Of a DNA stretch of 47,473 nucleotides, positions 41,125 through 47,473 are shown piece after piece. The stretch covers positions 1 to 47,473 of the forward strand of contig CBCTTQ010000017.1 in assembly GCA_965149945.1 (NCBI GenBank). Direction: 5' to 3'. Every line of letters begins with the position of its first letter. The stretch's first letter is position 1. Below the pieces are notes generated by a model. That model was not told the origin of the DNA. It worked only from the letters and a program-made list of their open reading frames with translations, and searched no databases. This stretch comes from JAHZFN01 sp965149945 (GTDB lineage: Bacteria; Bacillota; Dehalobacteriia; UBA4068; UBA4997). The translations under genes were made by a program, and so were the position numbers.

Positions 41125-42798
41125 ATGTTTACATTACGTTTAATGAATCATCAAACAGAAGAAATTCCTATTTCAGAAGAAGTGGATTTGTTGAGCAGTC
41201 TGCGCTCCGCCGGACAGGATCCTATCTGTGACTGTGGCGGAGCCGGTCACTGTTACAAATGTAAGGCACGAATTATCGCCGGTCCTCTTACCGGGATGAC
41301 CGATTTAGAAAAACAGGCATTGAGCATCGCTGAACAAAGCAGTGGCTGGTTTTTAATGTGCCAGCGAAAACCCTTGGGGGATTTGATTATCGATATGCCG
41401 CAACGGGACGAGATTCGAGTTCAGACGGAAGACGCGACGATTACCACTTCCTTTACGCCTTGGGTAAAAAAAGAAGTTGTTGATTTTTCTGATTTATCCA
41501 TGGGGCAGTCGACTGATTATCGGTCGTTGCTGTTGGAAAAATTTTCCGTTAAAGGAGTGACGTCCATCACGGATCAAGCATTGCGAGAACTGTCTCCTGC
41601 CCTTTCTGTCGGCAATCAGCGAGTGACAGTCGTATACTCCGATCGAATTCTTTCCGTTGAGGCGGGGGATACCGCTGACTTTTCTTATGGTGTAGTCTGT
41701 GACTTGGGTACGGCCACCATTGGTTTGGAATTAATTGATTTAACGTGCGGTCGTCGTTTGGGAAAAGTGTATGCGGGCAACAGCCAACGGGCTTTCGGCG
41801 GTAACCGCAGTCTGCGGGTAAAATACGTGAAAGAGCATAAAGAAAATTGTTCTGAGTTGACTCACGTTACGTTATATACCGTCAACAAATTAATTCGGGA
41901 AATTTGTCAGCGTACCAACGTCGCGCCGGAACATATTTACCATTTGGTATTTGTCGGCAATCCGCAGATGATTCATCTTTTGTTTGGCATTGCGCCTCAG
42001 GATATGGAAGAGATGCAAATCTTTCTGCGTTTACCACCGAGAAGCGCGAAAGAGGTGGGGCTTTTAGCTTGTGAAATGGCACAAGTTAGTGCCGTCGGGG
42101 CTCTTTCCGGCGCTTTTGGCGGGGATGTGGCCGCCATTTCTCACGAATATTTGCGAAAAAACACCTGCATTGTGGACATGGGAATTGAGACCAATCTGCT
42201 GTTAAAAACAGCAGATAATACGGTTGTACGGCGTTGTTTATTGACGCCGGTTTTAGACGGTATGAATTTGCACCAAGGGATGATGTGCGGCAGCGGCGCG
42301 ATAGAAGGAGTGTACTTGGATGAAGCCACTCAAAATATTTTCCCCCGTTTGCCTGATTCTTTCTCTGCCAAAGGAGTGAGCGGATTCGGACTTTTCGGGG
42401 TATATCGGGATTTGAGAGAATTGGGATATTTGTCCGAGGATGGAGAATTCCTTCCGGAGCAAATGCCGGAACCGGTGGCAAAGCGGATACGAGACGGTGT
42501 CCGGGGTAAAGAGATGCTTCTGGCGGGCGGAGGCTTTTTTTCTGTGGTAATTACGGAGGCGGATTTTCAGGATTTTTCCCAGACGATGGCGATGTTGCGA
42601 CAGGAAATCGAAGATTTGCTTATCACTGCCACGGTCGATCAATTGATTTTGACCGGACCTGCCGGCGCGATGCTGGATCTGGCAGCGGCAAAAGTATCCG
42701 GTTTGCTGCCGGCTGCTGTTAATCCGGATATTGTTTCTTTTCAACCGGAATTGGCCTTGGCTGGAGCCGAAGCCTTTTTGTTGCGCGGACGAGTTTGA
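41125..42798 (+). CDS. RACo-like corrinoid activator (2Fe-2S ferredoxin plus ASKHA domain)
   Basis: This 557-residue protein begins with a plant-type 2Fe-2S domain (C37, C43, C46 and C79, plus C35). A linker follows, then an actin/Hsp70-like ATPase core with VVCDLGTATIGLELIDL as phosphate loop 1, near residue 190. The C-terminal metal/nucleotide segment contains LTGPAGAMLDLA. This is the architecture of RACo/RamA/DUF4445 proteins, which use ATP to re-reduce inactive Co(II) corrinoid proteins in methyl transfer. No corrinoid protein or methyltransferase is in the window. It lies 44 bp after ispF and may share its mRNA. Confidence 0.82.
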   Translation: MFTLRLMNHQTEEIPISEEVDLLSSLRSAGQDPICDCGGAGHCYKCKARIIAGPLTGMTDLEKQALSIAEQSSGWFLMCQRKPLGDLIIDMPQRDEIRVQTEDATITTSFTPWVKKEVVDFSDLSMGQSTDYRSLLLEKFSVKGVTSITDQALRELSPALSVGNQRVTVVYSDRILSVEAGDTADFSYGVVCDLGTATIGLELIDLTCGRRLGKVYAGNSQRAFGGNRSLRVKYVKEHKENCSELTHVTLYTVNKLIREICQRTNVAPEHIYHLVFVGNPQMIHLLFGIAPQDMEEMQIFLRLPPRSAKEVGLLACEMAQVSAVGALSGAFGGDVAAISHEYLRKNTCIVDMGIETNLLLKTADNTVVRRCLLTPVLDGMNLHQGMMCGSGAIEGVYLDEATQNIFPRLPDSFSAKGVSGFGLFGVYRDLRELGYLSEDGEFLPEQMPEPVAKRIRDGVRGKEMLLAGGGFFSVVITEADFQDFSQTMAMLRQEIEDLLITATVDQLILTGPAGAMLDLAAAKVSGLLPAAVNPDIVSFQPELALAGAEAFLLRGRV

Positions 42799-42903
42799 GT
42801 GAGTGATTGACGGCGATTGACAATACGTGCGGCAATCTGATTTTTCTTTGCAATAGAAATAAGAAATTTGGCGAACAAACAAAAAGATGTATCGGAAACA
42901 AAG

Positions 42904-42942
42904 AAAACCACCACCTTATGATATGACAAAGGCGGTGGTTTT
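42904..42942 (+). terminator. Terminator after the RACo-like gene
   Basis: AAAACCACC (42904-42912) pairs with GGTGGTTTT (42934-42942), with an extra CC/GG above. Confidence 0.75.
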
Positions 42943-43018
42943 CATGGTTTTGTTGAAAGAGAGCTTGTTTGTGTTGTTTCTCCCGCGTATTCCTCTGTCG
43001 GAGAGGTTTGCCGAAAGA

Positions 43019-43053
43019 AAGAAGGTACTTTCTTATTAGATAGTATCCTTCTT
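43019..43053. repeat. Hairpin upstream of the flavoprotein pair
   Basis: AAGAAGG-TACT (43019-43029) pairs with AGTA-T-CCTTCTT (43042-43053). There is no T-run; the role is unknown. Confidence 0.4.
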
Positions 43054-43084
43054 GTATGTAAGTATTGCACCTAGATGTGCGTAC

Positions 43085-43113
43085 TTGTTTTGTATGGATG
43101 TTCCGATTATAAT
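43085..43113 (+). promoter_or_regulatory. Promoter of the flavoprotein pair
   Basis: TTGTTT (43085-43090), 17-bp spacer, TATAAT (43108-43113). Confidence 0.7.
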
Positions 43114-43162
43114 AAAAGTATCAAAAGACCCGCTGTGCTTTTATAAGATCGGAGGGAAGAAA

Positions 43163-43708
43163 ATGAGTAAAAAAATTGTAGTGATTACGGGAAGTCCCAG
43201 AAAAAACGGAAACAGTTTCGCGATGACGGAGGCTTTCATTAAAGAAGCGAAAGCTAGAGGACATCAAGTGACGCGTTTTGACGCGGCGATGATGAAAATC
43301 GGCGGTTGTCGCGCCTGCGAAACTTGCTTTCAAACGGGCAGGGCTTGCTCCTTTGATGATGATTTTAATCTTATTGTGCCCGCTATTTTGGATGCGGATG
43401 TGTTGGTTTTCACAATGCCGGTATATTGGTATTCGATTCCCTCGCAGATCAAAGGGGTGATCGATCGTATGTATTCACTGGTGGTAGGTGGTAAAAATAT
43501 CGCCGACAAAGAATGCGCCTTGATTGCTTGCTGTGAGGAAAAAGATTTATCGGTATTGGATGGTGTGCGGATCCCCATGGAACGCACGGCAGCGTTGAAC
43601 CGTTGGAATATGGTGGGAGAAGTGCTGGTACCTGGTGTTTTTGCGGTTGGGGATATTGAAAAAACAGACGGTTGTCAACAAGCCGCTGCTTTGGTAGACT
43701 GTTTTTAA
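43163..43708 (+). CDS. Flavodoxin family protein with cysteine motif (NADPH-FMN reductase/ISF-like)
   Basis: This 181-residue protein has the FMN phosphate loop GSPRKNGNS (10-18) and then a cysteine cluster C49-x2-C52-x2-C55-x6-C62 in the segment GGCRACETCFQTGRACSFDD. That spacing matches iron-sulfur flavoproteins that bind a 4Fe-4S cluster, though many relatives keep only some of these Cys. AMPVYW-type FTMPVYWYSIPSQIKGVIDR is the flavin loop. Start ATG 43163 is nine bases from CGGAGGG. It is paralogous to the next gene. Confidence 0.83.
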   Translation: MSKKIVVITGSPRKNGNSFAMTEAFIKEAKARGHQVTRFDAAMMKIGGCRACETCFQTGRACSFDDDFNLIVPAILDADVLVFTMPVYWYSIPSQIKGVIDRMYSLVVGGKNIADKECALIACCEEKDLSVLDGVRIPMERTAALNRWNMVGEVLVPGVFAVGDIEKTDGCQQAAALVDCF

Positions 43709-43725
43709 AAGAAAGGGCGAATGAG

Positions 43726-44274
43726 ATGAGTAAGATTGTGATTTTGAACGGAAGTCCGCGCAGGAAAGGTAATACCTCGGCTTTGGTGCGTTCTTTTACG
43801 GAAGGGGCTCAAAGCGTCGGTCATACCATTACGGAGTTTTTTTTGGATGATATGAAAATTCATGGTTGTAAGGGCTGTTTCGGCGGTCACAGTAGCCAAG
43901 ACTGTCCTTGTGTACAACGGGATGATATGACGAAAATTTATTCGGCGGTAAAGGATTGTGATGTGGTAATATTGGCGACACCGTTGTATTATTGGAATAT
44001 GAGCGGCCAGCTGCGCACGGCTGTTGACCGTCTTTTCGCTTTGGAAGAAGGTGACGGTAATTTGCTGCGAGGTAACGGACGTTCTTCTGCGTTGTTGATG
44101 GCGGCGGCAGGTCATGCTTTTGAGGATGTTGTGCTTTACTACGACCATTTGCTGGAACATTTGCGCTGGAAGAATCTGGGGTATGTCTTGGCAGGCGGCA
44201 ATAGTAACGCGGGCGATATCGACGGAAAGCCGGAATTACAGAAAGCCTATGATTTGGGAAAATCTATTTCTTAA
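43726..44274 (+). CDS. Flavodoxin family protein, second paralogue
   Basis: This 182-residue FMN reductase-type protein has phosphate loop GSPRRKGNTS (9-18) and a different cysteine set (C48, C51, C60, C62 in GCKGCFGGHSSQDCPC). The flavin loop TPLYYWNMSGQLRTAVDR matches its neighbour. It begins 17 bases after the first gene, so one transcript covers both. The two may have split in cluster binding or partners after duplication. The start at 43726 follows GAAAGGGCGA; the ATG at 43721 is out of frame. Confidence 0.83.
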   Translation: MSKIVILNGSPRRKGNTSALVRSFTEGAQSVGHTITEFFLDDMKIHGCKGCFGGHSSQDCPCVQRDDMTKIYSAVKDCDVVILATPLYYWNMSGQLRTAVDRLFALEEGDGNLLRGNGRSSALLMAAAGHAFEDVVLYYDHLLEHLRWKNLGYVLAGGNSNAGDIDGKPELQKAYDLGKSIS

Positions 44275-44316
44275 GAAAATTCAATGAAACAGGAATTGAA
44301 AAGGAATCTTTCAAAG

Positions 44317-44359
44317 AAAAAATCTCCCTCGACCGTGTTAGCGGCCGAGGGAGATTTTT
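44317..44359. terminator. Bidirectional terminator between the flavoprotein pair and the microgene
   Basis: The perfect AAATCTCCCTCG/CGAGGGAGATTT stem (44320-44331 with 44346-44357) has A/T runs on both sides. It ends the plus-strand flavoprotein mRNA and the reverse-strand micro-ORF transcript, whose stop codon touches it. Confidence 0.9.
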
Positions 44360-44420
44360 ATGAATCCATGATACCATTTTCAATTATCGAGACAGCATCA
44401 TCATGATGTCGCAAACCCAA
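44358..44420 (-). CDS. 20-residue microprotein gene
   Basis: The reverse-strand frame TTG (44418-44420) to TAA (44358-44360) encodes MGLRHHDDAVSIIENGIMDS. GGAG (44426-44429) is five bases before the start. A TATAAT box lies 18 bases further up, and a strong terminator begins at the stop codon. Every part of a compact gene is therefore present in about 150 bp. The peptide could form one amphipathic helix with an N-terminal His-His-Asp-Asp. No family was recognised. The alternative is a small RNA with a chance frame. Confidence 0.5.
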   Translation of the reverse strand: MGLRHHDDAVSIIENGIMDS

Positions 44421-44437
44421 TCATTCTCCGGTCATTG

Positions 44438-44466
44438 ATTATACCGGAAAACATCTTCCTTTTGAA
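44438..44466 (-). promoter_or_regulatory. Promoter of the 20-codon microgene
   Basis: On the reverse strand: TTCAAA (44461-44466), 17-bp spacer, perfect TATAAT (44438-44443). The 5' leader is only about 10-15 bases. Confidence 0.55.
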
Positions 44467-44758
44467 TTATTGCGAAGTCAAAAACTTGTCCGCGTGTTCG
44501 GTTGTTTGCATTGGGAGTTCCGACAGTCCGCGTATTTCTCCGCCGGCCGGTTGCCCGTGCTGATTAAGCCGAAGACAATGCCGAAAAAACAAAAGTCCCA
44601 TAAATAGGATTTCTCTGAGAAATCAAAGGCGCGGAGGACGATCCGAAGTTTCCCGAAAAAGGTTTTCCTTTTTCAATCAGAGACGAATCGTACTATTGGC
44701 GGCGCTGTTTTAAGAAGTTCACGATATTTGCAAAAATTCCGCCGCGAAGTTTTTTTAT
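44467..44758. other. Intergenic stretch before pyrD
   Basis: No gene is seen. Small hairpins occur, such as GATTTCT-CTG-AGAAATC near 44610-44626 and GAAAAAGG-TTTT-CCTTTTTC near 44655-44674, and may help end the pyrD transcript. Confidence 0.4.
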
Positions 44759-45685
44759 TTACAAATCGATTTTTGGGGGCAGCGCCGAACCGATGATATC
44801 TTTGACACTGGGAATATCGTGTTCATCCAGCCATTCTTCCATTTCGCGAATGATGCGCAACGGCGCCAGCGGATCTACCATGGTGGCGGAACCCACCGCT
44901 ACGGCGGATGCTCCCGCCATCATAAATTGCAGAGCGTCGCGACCGGTGGTGATGCCGCCCATTCCGATGATGGGAATATCTACCGCCTGTGCTACCTGCC
45001 AAACCATGCGAACCGCAATGGGACGAATAGCGGGGCCGGACAGACCGCCAACTTGATTGCCCAGCAGCGGCTTGCCTGTTTCGATATCGATTTCCATGGC
45101 AAGAATGGTATTGATAAGAGAGAGCGCGTCGGCGCCGGCTTCTTCCACCGCTTTTGCTATTTCCACGATGTTGGTGACATTGGGAGAGAGCTTGACGATA
45201 ACGGGTAATGTCGTGTTGGCTTTCACTACTTTGGTCACTTCAGCCGCTGTTTCCGGTCGAGAGCCGTGGGCCATGCCCCCCGCCTTTACATTGGGACAGG
45301 AAATGTTGACTTCAATAGCGGCGACATTGGGTACGCCGCTGATGGCGCGTGCCACTTCTCCATAGTCTTCCGCTTCCCGTCCGGCGATATTGACCACGAC
45401 AGCCAGGTCTTTTGCGGTAATCCAGGGGAGCTGGTGTTTCAAAACTTCTTCCAGTCCGGGATTTTGCAGACCGACACAATTCAATACGCCGCTGGGGGTT
45501 TCTGCGATGCGGGGAGTGGGGTTGCCTTTTCGCGGTTCCAGGCTGGTTCCCTTTACCATAATACCACCCAGTTTTTCGATGGGGAAAATTTGGTTCAGTT
45601 CTCTGCCGTAACCACAAGTCCCGGAGGCTGTCAGCACCGGATTCTTAATGCGAAAACCGGCAATTTTCATATCCATTCTAGCCAT
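44759..45685 (-). CDS. pyrD: Dihydroorotate dehydrogenase B, catalytic subunit
   Basis: Fourth step of pyrimidine synthesis, oxidising dihydroorotate with FMN. The 308-residue protein is class 1B: the catalytic base is Cys (C130 in VNISCPNVK), not Ser. The substrate loop NCVGLQNPG and the FMN phosphate site GMGGITTGRDALQFMMAGASAV are complete. It overlaps the pyrK end by 8 bp and depends on PyrK to pass electrons to NAD. The rest of the pyr genes are not in the window. Confidence 0.96.
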   Translation of the reverse strand: MARMDMKIAGFRIKNPVLTASGTCGYGRELNQIFPIEKLGGIMVKGTSLEPRKGNPTPRIAETPSGVLNCVGLQNPGLEEVLKHQLPWITAKDLAVVVNIAGREAEDYGEVARAISGVPNVAAIEVNISCPNVKAGGMAHGSRPETAAEVTKVVKANTTLPVIVKLSPNVTNIVEIAKAVEEAGADALSLINTILAMEIDIETGKPLLGNQVGGLSGPAIRPIAVRMVWQVAQAVDIPIIGMGGITTGRDALQFMMAGASAVAVGSATMVDPLAPLRIIREMEEWLDEHDIPSVKDIIGSALPPKIDL

Positions 45686-46481
45686 GCCAAATCACCTCTT
45701 TGCTGTCAAATACAGGGCCTTCGTAACAAACTCGCGCCAAATCACGGCTGCCGTCTTTGTTGCGATGATGACAGACACAGCCCATGCAAATACCGATACC
45801 GCAACCCATTCGTTCTTCCATGGATACTTGACAGGGAACATCCACTCGCTCGCAAATGCCGGATGTGTTTTCCAGCATACGCGGAGTGCCGCAGCAATAA
45901 ACACGATCATATTTTTCTTCATGCAGAATTTGAACCAAGGTGTCGGTAGGCCAACCTTTAATGCCGGCAGAACCGTCATCTGTGTACAAAACATAGTTGA
46001 TGCCCAGTTCGTCCAATTTTTCTGTCGCTAAAATTTTGCCGGCGTTGTGAGCCCCCATCAGCACTTTCATTTCCACATTTTGGGTGTGCAGATATTTAAT
46101 CACCGGAAAGAGGGATGCGATACCCATGCCGCCGGCGATGACGATGACTTTTTTATCTGTTGGATAGAAACGATATCCTCTTCCCAACGGGGCCACAACA
46201 GGCAATTCGTCTCCGATTTTCGTTTCTGCCAAAATTTCTGTACCGGAGCCTTGCCCTTGCACCGCGAAAAGAATGTTGACGGTGCCTTTTTGGCGATCCC
46301 AGTCGTAGATGCCCATGGGACGACCGAGATAAGGAGAAGTACTTTTTCTCGGTTTTACCATCATAAATTGTCCCGGTGTGCAGTTCGCCGCGATTTCCGG
46401 CAAATAAAATTCCATGTCGAAAAATCCGGGATGGATTTCTTTCAGCTGAGTGACTTTCGCGGTCAAAGATTGGATGCTCAT
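45678..46481 (-). CDS. pyrK: Dihydroorotate dehydrogenase B, electron transfer subunit
   Basis: This 267-residue FAD and 2Fe-2S protein carries electrons from PyrD to NAD. It has a ferredoxin-reductase fold with the FAD site RPMGIYDWD, NAD loop GGMGIASLFPVIKYL and a C-terminal 2Fe-2S cluster (CGIGICMGCVC and later C in ARVCYEG). Start 46481 (MSIQSLT) is preferred because AGGTGGTGG is nine bases upstream; the frame extends five codons further. It is the first gene of the pyrK-pyrD operon. Confidence 0.94.
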   Translation of the reverse strand: MSIQSLTAKVTQLKEIHPGFFDMEFYLPEIAANCTPGQFMMVKPRKSTSPYLGRPMGIYDWDRQKGTVNILFAVQGQGSGTEILAETKIGDELPVVAPLGRGYRFYPTDKKVIVIAGGMGIASLFPVIKYLHTQNVEMKVLMGAHNAGKILATEKLDELGINYVLYTDDGSAGIKGWPTDTLVQILHEEKYDRVYCCGTPRMLENTSGICERVDVPCQVSMEERMGCGIGICMGCVCHHRNKDGSRDLARVCYEGPVFDSKEVIWHG

Positions 46482-46534
46482 CCTGATTACCACCACCTAA
46501 AAAATTTATAAAATACCATTATCCATTAAAATAT

Positions 46535-46563
46535 ATTGTAACATTAATTTTCTGCAAATACAA
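46535..46563 (-). promoter_or_regulatory. Promoter of pyrK-pyrD
   Basis: On the reverse strand: TTGTAT (46558-46563), 17-bp spacer, TACAAT (46535-46540). No PyrR-type attenuator is visible in the short leader. Confidence 0.65.
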
Positions 46564-46611
46564 TTGTTTTCTGGCGAAGCCGCTGTTTTTCTTTTGAAAA
46601 GAAGAGCGGGT

Positions 46612-46646
46612 GCATAAAAACGGAATGCCCGAAGACATTCCGTTTT
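46612..46646 (-). terminator. Terminator of the PucR/CdaR-type gene
   Basis: AAAACGGAATG (46617-46627) pairs with CATTCCGTTTT (46636-46646); the reverse-strand tail is TTTTTATG. It separates the regulator from pyrK. Confidence 0.88.
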
Positions 46647-46647
46647 G

Positions 46648-47473
46648 TTAACTGTTTTTGGCGTGTAACATATTTAAAATTTTCAAACCTAAATGATATT
46701 CCAGACGAGTCTCCCCGTCTTCTAAATTCAAACCCGCGATATCTTCGATTCTGTCCAAGCGGTATTGCAGCGTTTTGTAATGAACAAATAATTCTTCCGC
46801 TGTTTTGCGGGCATTGCCGCCGTTAGCCAGATACGTCTCTAATGTTTTCAACAGGTCGATGTTGGAATGGATATCATAAGACTGTAATTTCAGTAATCCT
46901 TTGGGAACAAAATCCAGCAATTGTTGGTCATCGTTGATCTGCGCTAAAAGCTTATAGATCCCCATTTGGTTGAAAAACATATATTTTTTTTCTTTGCCGA
47001 AATATTTGCCGATTTGCATAGCTTCTTTGGCTTCCATATAGCTTTGACTGGCAGAGGTCAACTCGTCAAACACTGAGCCTACACCCAAAAAGACCTGCTC
47101 GCTGCCGTAAGAGGTAAACATTTCGTGGAGCATTTCACAAAATTCCGCGATTTGTTCTTCATTGTCTGTGGGAAATCCCGCTAAAATCGCATGGAATCCG
47201 GCGTTTTCCAGATTGACCGATGCCAGAATTTCTCCTGGGATTCGGCTGTAGGTGGGCCACATGGCGTTACGACTGTTGAAAGTGCTGCTGTCATCGGTTT
47301 TCTGACTGGCGGTAATGATTGTATAATGCGCGCACAGCTTCATGCCCAGCAAATCCGCTCGCCGTCGGGCGATTTCTACGGACTGTACTTGCCCTAAAAT
47401 TAAATCTTCCAATAGTTCGCTGCTAAAGCGTGTTTTGACACTGTCCAGATTGACCTGTTGGCTCATTTGGTTG
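46648..47473 (-). CDS. PucR/CdaR-type helix-turn-helix regulator (5' end outside window)
   Basis: At least 272 residues are visible; the frame is still open at the window edge, so the Met at 47466 may be internal. The C-terminal 60 residues are a PucR-type HTH: LETYLANGGNARKTAEELFVHYKTLQYRLDRIEDIAGLNL. The central GGDEF-like/CdaR region precedes it. Such proteins activate sugar-acid or nitrogen-use genes. No target is evident, as the adjacent pyrKD operon has its own promoter and terminator. Confidence 0.82.
   Translation of the reverse strand, partial: NQMSQQVNLDSVKTRFSSELLEDLILGQVQSVEIARRRADLLGMKLCAHYTIITASQKTDDSSTFNSRNAMWPTYSRIPGEILASVNLENAGFHAILAGFPTDNEEQIAEFCEMLHEMFTSYGSEQVFLGVGSVFDELTSASQSYMEAKEAMQIGKYFGKEKKYMFFNQMGIYKLLAQINDDQQLLDFVPKGLLKLQSYDIHSNIDLLKTLETYLANGGNARKTAEELFVHYKTLQYRLDRIEDIAGLNLEDGETRLEYHLGLKILNMLHAKNS

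Noticed and set aside
44360..44758. A decayed pseudogene between the flavoprotein pair and pyrD
   Set aside because: Apart from the 20-codon microgene, no frame on either strand resembles a known protein.

Overview
ORGANISM. The window is chromosomal DNA of a low-to-mid GC Gram-positive bacterium (Bacillota, most likely Clostridia). The evidence is the polA-mutM-ytaF-coaE order, a YtaF-type sporulation membrane protein, a T-box leader, the radA...carD-yacL-ispD-ispF block, a class 1B pyrK-pyrD pair, strong AGGAGG ribosome binding sites, and frequent TTG/GTG starts. The protein families fit an anaerobe: a RACo-like ferredoxin/ASKHA protein, a PflX-like radical SAM protein, phenylacetate-CoA ligase with an ACT-domain partner, and a cysteine-bearing flavoprotein. 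The species cannot be named from the sequence alone. LAYOUT, 1-11.8 kb. A divergent HXXEE membrane protein/TetR pair is followed by a geneless but promoter-driven structured RNA (about 1715-1815) and a reverse-strand MgtC/THEP1-like pair. Then comes a DNA repair and cofactor block on the plus strand: polA, mutM, ytaF, coaE, a lytic transglycosylase, a nicotinate phosphoribosyltransferase, an AIM24-family protein and a small membrane protein. 11.8-14.1 kb is an accessory island. It holds the C-terminal tip of a probable polymorphic toxin, two tandemly duplicated candidate immunity genes whose duplication unit carries the last bases of the toxin gene, an HNH nuclease-like protein, a candidate structured RNA and a reverse-strand tRNA cluster (His-Lys-Leu). 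14.2-28.2 kb: an EamA exporter, a P2-type cation ATPase behind a long attenuator-like leader, an AI-2E family permease, tyrS, a flavodoxin-fold reductase, cysK, sucC-sucD, a lipoprotein, a PflX-like radical SAM enzyme and a secreted or anchored protein. 28.3-34.4 kb: hpt, an unknown 198-aa protein, an Asn-rich 50-residue microprotein on the reverse strand, a Phe-specific T-box ahead of a phenylacetate-CoA ligase, an ACT-domain protein, rph, rdgB, and tRNA-Gly and tRNA-Arg. 34.6-44.3 kb: a small alarmone synthetase, two short promoter-terminator units, tRNA-Leu, radA, carD, yacL, ispD, ispF, a RACo-like activator and two tandem FMN reductases. 44.3-47.5 kb, all reverse strand: a 20-codon microgene with its own promoter, ribosome binding site and terminator, the pyrK-pyrD operon, and a PucR/CdaR-type regulator cut by the window edge. 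HOW IT WORKS TOGETHER. Most of the window is core metabolism: DNA repair, CoA and NAD salvage, purine salvage, pyrimidine synthesis, isoprenoids, cysteine, tRNA maturation and the stringent response. The phenylacetate-CoA ligase and ACT protein, with a T-box whose specifier reads TTC, point to phenylalanine-linked aryl-acid metabolism. sucCD could recover ATP from acyl-CoA in the same kind of amino-acid fermentation (inference). The most unusual material lies between the recognised genes: several short transcription units with good sigma-A promoters and terminators but no conventional gene, two strong microprotein candidates, and the toxin-tip/immunity duplication.
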